Below are positions 1-4,836 of a stretch of 5,110 bases of DNA, one piece after another. A model generated the notes under the pieces. That model saw only the letters and a program-made list of their open reading frames with translations. It was not told the DNA's origin and did not search any database. The translations under genes and the position numbers were made by a program. This DNA comes from JAAZMX01 sp035388025 (GTDB lineage Bacteria > Patescibacteriota > Patescibacteriia > UBA2196 > GWA2-42-15). How positions within the stretch are numbered: the stretch's first letter is position 1; each line of letters opens with the position of its first letter. Location of the stretch: positions 1 to 5,110 of the forward strand of contig DAOOPA010000058.1 in the NCBI GenBank assembly GCA_035388025.1, in the 5' to 3' direction.

Positions 1-1056
1 ATCGACAACTCTCCAGAAGAAAGAGAGCGCGGTATTACTATCGCCACCACTCACGTGGAATATGAAACCGCCAAACGTCACTATGCCCACATCGACTGCC
101 CCGGTCACGCTGATTATATCAAAAATATGATCACCGGTGCCGCTCAAATGGACGGTTCTATTCTTGTCGTTTCCGCGGCTGACGGTCCCATGCCCCAAAC
201 CAGAGAGCACATTCTCTTGGCCCATCAAGTCGGTGTGCCTTATATCGTTGTTTTCTTGAACAAGGTTGATCAAGTTGACGACAAAGAATTAATTGACTTA
301 GTAGAAGAAGAAATCCGAGATTTGCTTAAAAAATATGAATTTCCTGGGGATACTACCCCGATTATCAGAGGCTCTGCCTTGAAAGCTTTAGAAGCCGCCC
401 AAGCCGGCAACAAAGATGACGAAAACTTCAAAGCCATCGGCCAACTTTTGGACAAGCTGGATGAATATATTCCTGACCCAGTCAGAACCACCGATAAACC
501 TTTCTTGATGCCGGTTGAAGATATCTTCACTATTGAAGGCCGCGGCACCGTAGTCACTGGCAGAATTGAGAGAGGCATTGTCAAGCTGAATGAAGAAATG
601 GAAATTATTGGTTTGAAAGACACTCAAAAAACAGTTGTCACCGGTATTGAAATGTTTAACAAGCAATTGGACGAGGGCCAAGCTGGCGACAATGCCGGCC
701 TCTTGCTCCGCGGCACCAGAAAAGAAGATGTTATGCGCGGTCAAGTCTTGGCCAAACCAGGTACTGTCACTCCGCACACTGAATTTGAATGCCAAGTTTA
801 CATCTTGAGCAAAGAAGAAGGTGGTCGCCATACCCCATTCTTCAAGGGCTACAAACCGCAATTCTACATCCGCACCACTGATGTCACTGGCGAAGTTATT
901 TTGCCAGAGGGCACAGAAATGGTTATGCCTGGAGACACTATTACCCTAAAAGTCGTCTTGATTCACCCAATCGCCCTGGAAGAACAACAGCGTTTTGCTA
1001 TCCGCGAAGGTGGCAAAACCGTTGGCGCCGGCGCCATCACCAAGATTCTTAAATAA
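1..1056 (+). CDS. tuf: Elongation factor Tu, 5'-truncated by the window edge
   Basis: EF-Tu is the cytoplasmic GTPase that carries aminoacyl-tRNA to the ribosomal A site. The reading frame is open from base 1, giving 351 residues; compared with E. coli EF-Tu about 49 N-terminal residues, including the P-loop, lie outside the window, so the full length would be about 400. Visible G-domain motifs in fragment numbering are the switch I segment RGITI (10-14) with its Mg-binding Thr13, the G3 motif DCPGH (32-36) with catalytic His36, the G4 motif NKVD (87-90) and the G5 region GSALKAL (124-130). Domain II follows from about 165 (RGTVVTGRIERG at 181-192) and domain III from about 255 (GGRHTPFFKGY at 274-284, REGGKTVGAG at 335-344). 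No frameshift or missing key residue is seen. The GTG at base 55 is internal and not the start. A hairpin terminator begins 7 bases after the TAA stop. Identification is near certain. Confidence 0.98.
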   Translation: MDNSPEERERGITIATTHVEYETAKRHYAHIDCPGHADYIKNMITGAAQMDGSILVVSAADGPMPQTREHILLAHQVGVPYIVVFLNKVDQVDDKELIDLVEEEIRDLLKKYEFPGDTTPIIRGSALKALEAAQAGNKDDENFKAIGQLLDKLDEYIPDPVRTTDKPFLMPVEDIFTIEGRGTVVTGRIERGIVKLNEEMEIIGLKDTQKTVVTGIEMFNKQLDEGQAGDNAGLLLRGTRKEDVMRGQVLAKPGTVTPHTEFECQVYILSKEEGGRHTPFFKGYKPQFYIRTTDVTGEVILPEGTEMVMPGDTITLKVVLIHPIALEEQQRFAIREGGKTVGAGAITKILK

Positions 1057-1062
1057 TCTTCT

Positions 1063-1090
1063 CCCCGCTCTTTTCAAAAGGGCGGGGTTT
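1063..1090 (+). terminator. Intrinsic terminator after tuf
   Basis: The arms at 1063-1074 (CCCCGCTCTTTT) and 1076-1087 (AAAAGGGCGGGG) are complementary along their whole length, with one T-G wobble (1069 with 1081). In RNA this gives about 11 pairs closed by a tight UCA loop. Only a short T run follows (TTT at 1088-1090, then GATTG, then TTT), so the U-tract is weaker than ideal. It probably ends or reduces transcription from tuf; some read-through into rpsJ is likely, since no convincing promoter is visible between the hairpin and rpsJ. Confidence 0.8.
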
Positions 1091-1140
1091 GATTGTTTAA
1101 AAATTTTATTATCAATTATCACTCTAAGTCTTTTGTTGCT

Positions 1141-1500
1141 ATGGCCGAAATTACTAAAAAAAACAATATCAAAATCGCCTCGGCTGAAGATGAGGTTAAG
1201 CCAAAAATCAGAATCAAGGTTAAGGCTTTTGATCATAAAATCATTGATCGTGCCACCAAAACTATCATTGACACTGCCAAAAGAAGCCAAGCCCAGATCA
1301 AGGGGCCGGTACCCCTGCCCACCGAAAAGACCAAATACACTGTCAATCGTTCCACTTTTGTGCACAAAGATTCCCGCGAACAGTTTGAGATGCGCGTCCA
1401 TAAAAGATTGATTGATATTTATGACCCCAAAGGCACCACCATCAATGACTTAACCAATCTGGCCCTGCCAAGCGGCGTTGATATTGAAATAAAAATGTAA
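1141..1500 (+). CDS. rpsJ: 30S ribosomal protein S10 (uS10, NusE)
   Basis: S10 sits in the head of the small subunit and, as NusE, also takes part in antitermination complexes. The 119-residue product carries the family core from about residue 22: IRIKVKAFDHKIIDRAT (24-40), the tRNA-proximal loop GPVPLPTEKTKYTV (55-68), the segment around HKDSREQFEMRVHKRLIDI (75-93), and the C-terminal SGVDIEIKM. E. coli S10 has 103 residues; the excess is an N-terminal, Lys/Asn-rich stretch of about 20 residues. ATG 1141 was chosen because the only upstream in-frame option (TTG 1093) begins right behind the tuf terminator hairpin and would add a further non-conserved segment. No Shine-Dalgarno sequence precedes the ATG (upstream reads TCTTTTGTTGCT). 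It lies 84 bases after tuf and is followed by a 226-base gap with a new promoter, so it groups with tuf more than with rplC. Confidence 0.96.
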   Translation: MAEITKKNNIKIASAEDEVKPKIRIKVKAFDHKIIDRATKTIIDTAKRSQAQIKGPVPLPTEKTKYTVNRSTFVHKDSREQFEMRVHKRLIDIYDPKGTTINDLTNLALPSGVDIEIKM

Positions 1501-1512
1501 CCCTTGCCCCAG

Positions 1513-1541
1513 TTGACAAAAATCGCTATTTCCGTTAATCT
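1513..1541 (+). promoter_or_regulatory. Candidate sigma70-type promoter for the rplC operon
   Basis: A perfect -35 consensus TTGACA lies at 1513-1518. Seventeen bases later is TAATCT (1536-1541), which matches the first, second and last bases of the -10 consensus; GTTAAT at 1534-1539 matches four of six positions but at a 15-base spacing. Transcription would start near 1546-1549, giving an untranslated leader of about 180 bases before rplC. The position, 12 bases after the rpsJ stop and ahead of a structured leader, supports a real promoter. The -10 element is ambiguous. Confidence 0.55.
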
Positions 1542-1566
1542 ATCTTAACAAACCAATAATTCGCTT

Positions 1567-1607
1567 GAGAAACCAAATAAGATCCCGCAAGGGAAACCAT
1601 TTGTCTC
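1567..1607 (+). promoter_or_regulatory. Leader hairpin with GCAA tetraloop
   Basis: Three nested complementary blocks form an extended hairpin. GAGA (1567-1570) pairs with TCTC (1604-1607), CAAAT (1574-1578) with ATTTG (1599-1603), and TCCC (1583-1586) with GGGA (1591-1594), capped by GCAA, a GNRA tetraloop (1587-1590). A three-base bulge AAC (1571-1573) and a four-by-four internal loop (AAGA 1579-1582 against AACC 1595-1598) interrupt the stem. No U-tract follows, so it is not a terminator. A GNRA cap plus internal loops is typical of a folded RNA that binds protein or docks to a receptor, so it may be the sensing domain of the leader. The pairing is read directly; the role is inferred. Confidence 0.5.
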
Positions 1608-1632
1608 TTCTTAATTCGAGTATAAAGTTGCC

Positions 1633-1692
1633 AACAAATTAGATAAAAGACTACAAAAAATATTATATTTTTAGGTTTTTATCTGGTTTGTT
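1633..1692 (+). promoter_or_regulatory. Candidate antiterminator helix in the rplC leader
   Basis: The arms 1633-1648 (AACAAATTAGATAAAA) and 1677-1692 (TTTTATCTGGTTTGTT) pair over 16 consecutive positions, 14 Watson-Crick and two U-G wobbles (1639 with 1686, 1640 with 1685). Inside, AAAAATA (1656-1662) pairs with TATTTTT (1666-1672) around a TTA loop. The 3' arm contains all eight bases (1681-1688) of the left arm of the downstream terminator hairpin, so the two structures cannot coexist. Formation of this helix would let RNA polymerase continue into rplC. Its AT-rich composition tempers its stability, but the length of uninterrupted pairing is unlikely to be accidental. Confidence 0.55.
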
Positions 1693-1711
1693 ATAACCGG
1701 ATTTTTCTTTT
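1681..1711 (+). terminator. Candidate attenuator terminator before rplC
   Basis: ATCTGGTT (1681-1688) pairs with AACCGGAT (1695-1702) over eight positions with one U-G wobble (1684 with 1699), around the six-base loop TGTTAT. It is followed immediately by a T-rich run; positions 1702-1711 read TTTTTCTTTT. This has the form of an intrinsic terminator, but it lies between a promoter and the first gene of the operon, 15 bases before the rplC ATG, so it would act as an attenuator. The stem is short and only moderately GC-rich, so termination may be partial or depend on a bound factor. Confidence 0.6.
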
Positions 1712-1726
1712 ATATTAGCCGAAATT

Positions 1727-2440
1727 ATGAAATTCATCCTAGGGCTCAAAAAAGGTATGACCCAAATATTCTCCGAGGACGGCGATGTCACCCCGGTAAC
1801 AATTATTGAAGCCAAACCTTGCCCGATTATCAAAATCAAAACAGCCAACAGCCAAGATGGCTACAATGCCGCTCTCTTGGGTTTGCCTGGCAACAAAAAA
1901 CTCAAAAAAAGAGAATTAGGCCAGACCGGCGGTTTTGGCAACCTCCAATATCTGAAAGAATTCCGAACCGAGGAACTCGCTGACTTGCACGCAGGCGATA
2001 ATATTTCCGTGGAAGCTTTTTCCGTTGGCGATAAAGTAAAAATTACTGGTTTTTCCAAAGGCAAAGGTTTTCAGGGCGTTGTTAAAAGACACGGCTTTCA
2101 TGGTCATAATAAAACCCATGGCACCAAAGACCAGGTCAGGACTTCCGGCTCCGTTGGCCCTTGCGAACCTGCCCGTGTTTTTCCAGGTGTCCGCATGCCT
2201 GGTCATATGGGCGCTGATCAAATTTCTGTAAAAAATTTAGTGATCGCCAAAATTGACCCCACCGCCAATCTGCTTTATGTGAAAGGTGCTGTACCTGGAG
2301 CCAAAAACGGACTCTTAATGATTTCTTGCCCGGGCCAATTGAATCTCAGAACAACTGTCTCGGCCAGCCTTGAACAACCAGCCGAAACCGGGGCTATTCA
2401 TACTGAGCCGTCCGCCTCAGACGATATTCAAAACACTTAA
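1727..2440 (+). CDS. rplC: 50S ribosomal protein L3 (uL3)
   Basis: L3 binds 23S rRNA early in assembly and reaches with an extended loop towards the peptidyl transferase centre. The N-terminal motif GLKKGMTQIF (6-15) and the conserved centre GFSKGKGFQGVVKRHGF (108-124), THG (130-132), GSVG (141-144), RVFPGVRMPGHMG (150-162) and VKGAVPG (185-191) identify the family. The product has 237 residues against 209 in E. coli; the excess is a C-terminal tail after about residue 203, polar and acidic at its end. The central loop reads PCEPARV after GSVG, so the glutamine that PrmB methylates in E. coli (Gln150) is absent. ATG 1727 starts exactly at the conserved N-terminus; no Shine-Dalgarno sequence precedes it. 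It is the first gene of the downstream operon and follows the candidate attenuator by 15 bases. Confidence 0.97.
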   Translation: MKFILGLKKGMTQIFSEDGDVTPVTIIEAKPCPIIKIKTANSQDGYNAALLGLPGNKKLKKRELGQTGGFGNLQYLKEFRTEELADLHAGDNISVEAFSVGDKVKITGFSKGKGFQGVVKRHGFHGHNKTHGTKDQVRTSGSVGPCEPARVFPGVRMPGHMGADQISVKNLVIAKIDPTANLLYVKGAVPGAKNGLLMISCPGQLNLRTTVSASLEQPAETGAIHTEPSASDDIQNT

Positions 2441-2445
2441 TCTTT

Positions 2446-3177
2446 ATGTCATACCCAGTCTACAATCAATCTGGCTCTGTCGTTAAGGAAATCAACCTTA
2501 ATCCGAATATTTTTGACGTAAAAATCAATCCTGATCTTGTCCACCAAGCCGCTATCGCCCAGATGGCCAATGCTCGCCAAGTTTTGGCCCACACCAAAAC
2601 CAAGGGCGAAGTGCGCGGCGGGGGCAAAAAGCCTTGGCGGCAAAAAGGTACTGGGCGCGCTCGCCATGGTTCTTCCCGTTCCCCTCTCTGGGTTGGTGGC
2701 GGTATTACTTTTGGCCCAAGAAATACCCATAATTTTTCTCAAAAAATAAATAAAAAGATGAAGCGTCAGGCCCTTTTCTGCTGTTTGACTGATCGGACAA
2801 AAGATCAAGACCTCGTTTTAATCGATGAGCTCAATCTCTCTGAATGGAAAACTAAAAACTTTGCTAGTTTGATTTTAAACTTAAAAGATGTTTTAAAATT
2901 ATCACCAGCCAAGAATAAAACCAACGCTGACGAAGAGACTGGCAAAAAAACCAAAAAATCAAACACTGCCAAAAAAGAAAACCTAAAAAATTATCAGCTT
3001 TCTCTCTTGGTTGTCACTGGCGCCAATACGAATTCCATCTCCAGGGCGGCTCGCAATATCCCAGGCGTCAAAGTACTCGGTGCCAATTCTCTCAATGTTG
3101 TTGATATTCTCAATGCCAAAAACCTTCTCCTGTCTGATGACAGCTTGCCAGTCATTGAAAAAACCTACCTTCACTAA
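2446..3177 (+). CDS. rplD: 50S ribosomal protein L4 (uL4) with internal insert
   Basis: L4 is an assembly initiator whose long loop lines the peptide exit tunnel; in E. coli it also represses its own operon by binding the S10 leader. The loop is clear here: RGGGKKPWRQKGTGRARHG (57-75), then SPLWVGGGITFGPR (79-92) and NKKMKRQAL (102-110). The C-terminal part LLVVTGANTN (187-196) and AARNIPGVKVLGANSLNVVDIL (201-222) matches the globular domain. The product has 243 residues against 201 in E. coli. Most of the excess is a hydrophilic Lys/Asn/Thr/Glu-rich insert at about 153-184, between a helix and a beta strand of the globular domain, away from the tunnel loop. The gene begins five bases after the rplC stop, with no Shine-Dalgarno sequence, so translational coupling is likely. 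Confidence 0.97.
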   Translation: MSYPVYNQSGSVVKEINLNPNIFDVKINPDLVHQAAIAQMANARQVLAHTKTKGEVRGGGKKPWRQKGTGRARHGSSRSPLWVGGGITFGPRNTHNFSQKINKKMKRQALFCCLTDRTKDQDLVLIDELNLSEWKTKNFASLILNLKDVLKLSPAKNKTNADEETGKKTKKSNTAKKENLKNYQLSLLVVTGANTNSISRAARNIPGVKVLGANSLNVVDILNAKNLLLSDDSLPVIEKTYLH

Positions 3178-3188
3178 ATTATATTTAT

Positions 3189-3623
3189 ATGGCTTTATTC
3201 GGCTTAGGTAAAAATGAAAAAAACGACAAACTAACGGTTTCTCCAAAAACTGCTGATTCTGAAATTGCCTCCAATGCTACCAAATCAAATCGTCCAACCG
3301 AAATCAAATCCAAAAAAACTTCTTCAGCGCGCGTTCATACTCTCGCCTACCGTCAATTGGTCCATCCGCTCATTACTGAAAAATCATCACTGCTTGGCGC
3401 CTATAATCAATATGTTTTCGCCGTTTACAAATCTGCGACCAAAAATTCCATCAAGCAAGCGATTAGCGATGTCTATGGAGTCAAGCCGACAAAAGTAACT
3501 GTTTCCAACCAACGCGGCAAACAGGTGCGCACCGGCAAAAATACCACTGGCTACTTGAAAAACTGGAAAAAGGCGGTTGTCACCCTGCCCGCTGGCCAAA
3601 AAATTGATGTTTACGAAAGTTAA
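3189..3623 (+). CDS. rplW: 50S ribosomal protein L23 (uL23) with long N-terminal extension
   Basis: L23 lies at the rim of the exit tunnel, where it is the docking site for trigger factor and signal recognition particle. The family core starts at about residue 54: VHPLITEKSS (58-67), YVFAVYKSATKNSIKQAI (75-92), VYGVKPTKVTVSN (95-107), a basic loop at 108-128 (RGKQVRTGKNTTGYLKNWKKA), then VVTLPAGQKIDVYES at the end. The core is close to the usual bacterial size of about 95-100 residues, but the whole protein has 144. The extra 53 N-terminal residues are polar, rich in Lys, Ser and Thr, and begin MALFGLGKNEK. ATG 3189 is the only methionine in the frame of this protein, and the extension continues the tight operon spacing (11 bases after rplD), so the long form is the likely product. 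No Shine-Dalgarno sequence is seen. Confidence 0.95.
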   Translation: MALFGLGKNEKNDKLTVSPKTADSEIASNATKSNRPTEIKSKKTSSARVHTLAYRQLVHPLITEKSSLLGAYNQYVFAVYKSATKNSIKQAISDVYGVKPTKVTVSNQRGKQVRTGKNTTGYLKNWKKAVVTLPAGQKIDVYES

Positions 3624-3631
3624 TTTATCTT

Positions 3632-4483
3632 ATGGCTATTAAGCTTTATAAACCAACCACCCCCTCTCGACGCCACACCTCCGTGGTCTCGTCTTCTGAT
3701 TTGACCAAAAAAAAACCGGAGAAAAAGTTAACCTTGCCCAAAAAACAGCTTGGCGGCCGCAACCATAGCGGACAAATAACTGTTCGTCATCGCGGCGGCG
3801 GTGCCAAAAGACGCATCCGTATTATTGACTTCAAAAGAAATAATTTTGACCAGCCGGCTATTGTCTCCGCCATTGAATACGATCCCAATCGCTCTGCTCG
3901 CTTGGCCCTATTAACCTACCCCCATGGTCAGAAATCATACATTATTGCCGTCAATGGACTCAAAGTTGGCGATCAGGTTATGTCTTCGCAAAAAAAAATA
4001 GATATCAAGGTAGGCAACCGCATGCCCTTGGAATTTATCCCTCTTGGTATTATGATTCATAATATTGAGTTGGAACCAGGCGTTGGCGGTATTATCGCCC
4101 GCTCCGCCGGCAACAGTGTTTTGGTCCAAGCCGTCGAAGGTAAATTTGCTCAACTCAAAATGCCTTCTGGCGAAATCCGCTTAATCAAAAAAGAGTGTTC
4201 CGCCACTATTGGCCAAGTCTCTAATCCCGACCATGGCTTGGTCAGATATGGCAAAGCTGGCCGCTCTCGGCACCGGGGCATCAAGCCGACTGTCAGGGGT
4301 AAAGCCATGAATCCTTGTGATCACCCTCACGGTGGAGGCGAAGGCCGCCATCCGATTGGTATGCCTTATGCCAAAACCCTCTGGGGCAAACACGCCCTTG
4401 GAGTGAAAACCAGAAAACCCAAAAAATGGTCAAACAAAATGATTATCAGCCGCCGACGCACTAGCCGCAAACAAGCTAAATAA
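3632..4483 (+). CDS. rplB: 50S ribosomal protein L2 (uL2)
   Basis: L2 is a core 50S protein needed for subunit association and close to the peptidyl transferase centre. The 283-residue product (273 in E. coli) is conserved throughout: KPTTPSRRH (7-15), GGRNHSGQITVRHRGGGAKR (41-60), IDFKRN (65-70), EYDPNRSA (82-89), ARSAGNSV (156-163), GKAGRSRHRG (207-216), TVRGKAMNPCDHPHGGGEGR (220-239). His231 in DHPHGGG corresponds to E. coli His229, a residue implicated in ribosome activity, and is present. The C-terminal segment is strongly basic (GVKTRKPKKWSNK, ISRRRTSRKQAK) as usual. The normal N-terminus fixes the start at ATG 3632, eight bases after rplW; no Shine-Dalgarno sequence is seen. Nothing is missing. 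Confidence 0.98.
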   Translation: MAIKLYKPTTPSRRHTSVVSSSDLTKKKPEKKLTLPKKQLGGRNHSGQITVRHRGGGAKRRIRIIDFKRNNFDQPAIVSAIEYDPNRSARLALLTYPHGQKSYIIAVNGLKVGDQVMSSQKKIDIKVGNRMPLEFIPLGIMIHNIELEPGVGGIIARSAGNSVLVQAVEGKFAQLKMPSGEIRLIKKECSATIGQVSNPDHGLVRYGKAGRSRHRGIKPTVRGKAMNPCDHPHGGGEGRHPIGMPYAKTLWGKHALGVKTRKPKKWSNKMIISRRRTSRKQAK

Positions 4484-4498
4484 CTTTTATAAACTCCT

Positions 4499-4831
4499 AT
4501 GAGCCGTTCACTTAAAAAAGGTCCTTACGTGGATCACAAATTATTAGCCAAAATCGCCGGCAAAAAACCGACTGATATTGGTGTGCTCAAAACATGGTCT
4601 CGTGATTGCACCATCACTCCGGAAATGGTTGGTTTTACTTTTGGCGTTCACAACGGCAAACAGCATCTTTCTGTCTTTGTGGTGGAAAACATGGTCGGCC
4701 ATAAATTAGGAGAATTTTCACCAACCCGCAAATTTATGAAGCATGGTGGCAAAAAACAACGCGAGGAAGAACAAGCCGCCGCCGCCAAAACCACTATCGC
4801 CCCTCCAGCTAAAAATGAATCTAAAAAATAA
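4499..4831 (+). CDS. rpsS: 30S ribosomal protein S19 (uS19) with C-terminal tail
   Basis: S19 lies in the head of the 30S subunit next to S13 and contacts the A-site finger region of 23S rRNA. The start MSRSLKKGPYVD (1-12), the centre KTWSRDCTITPEMVGFTFGV (31-50), HNGKQHLSVFV (51-61) and the signature MVGHKLGEFSPTRKF (65-79) are diagnostic. The product has 110 residues compared with 92 in E. coli; part of the excess is a C-terminal tail from about residue 85, first charged (KKQREEEQ), then alanine-rich, ending in Pro, Ala and Lys. The start ATG 4499 matches the family exactly. It is 15 bases after rplB; the bases just before it read CTCCT, which resembles the anti-Shine-Dalgarno strand rather than a ribosome binding site. 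Confidence 0.97.
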   Translation: MSRSLKKGPYVDHKLLAKIAGKKPTDIGVLKTWSRDCTITPEMVGFTFGVHNGKQHLSVFVVENMVGHKLGEFSPTRKFMKHGGKKQREEEQAAAAKTTIAPPAKNESKK

Positions 4832-4836
4832 TCCTT

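Noticed and set aside
270..861. Open frames on the minus strand inside tuf
   Set aside because: They are antisense to a fully conserved EF-Tu sequence, resemble no known protein and are a by-product of codon bias.
1107..1112. TATTAT as -10 box of an rpsJ promoter
   Set aside because: The bases at the proper distance upstream belong to the GC-rich terminator arm and do not resemble TTGACA; AT-rich sequence gives such matches by chance.
1093..1140. Upstream TTG start extending S10 by 16 residues
   Set aside because: It starts a few bases behind the tuf terminator hairpin, the added sequence has no similarity to S10, and ATG 1141 gives a more usual length.
1656..1672. AT-only hairpin AAAAATA/TATTTTT as an independent terminator
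   Set aside because: There is no GC in the stem, so it would be too weak alone; it is better seen as the inner part of the antiterminator helix.
1501..1726. T-box, tRNA or CRISPR in the rpsJ-rplC gap
   Set aside because: No T-box core motif, no tRNA cloverleaf elements such as GGTTCGA, and no regular long repeats were found.
1663..1848. Minus-strand open frame of 61 codons covering the rplC leader
   Set aside because: It overlaps the start of rplC in antisense and the paired leader elements, and has no recognisable motif; the RNA structure explains the region better.
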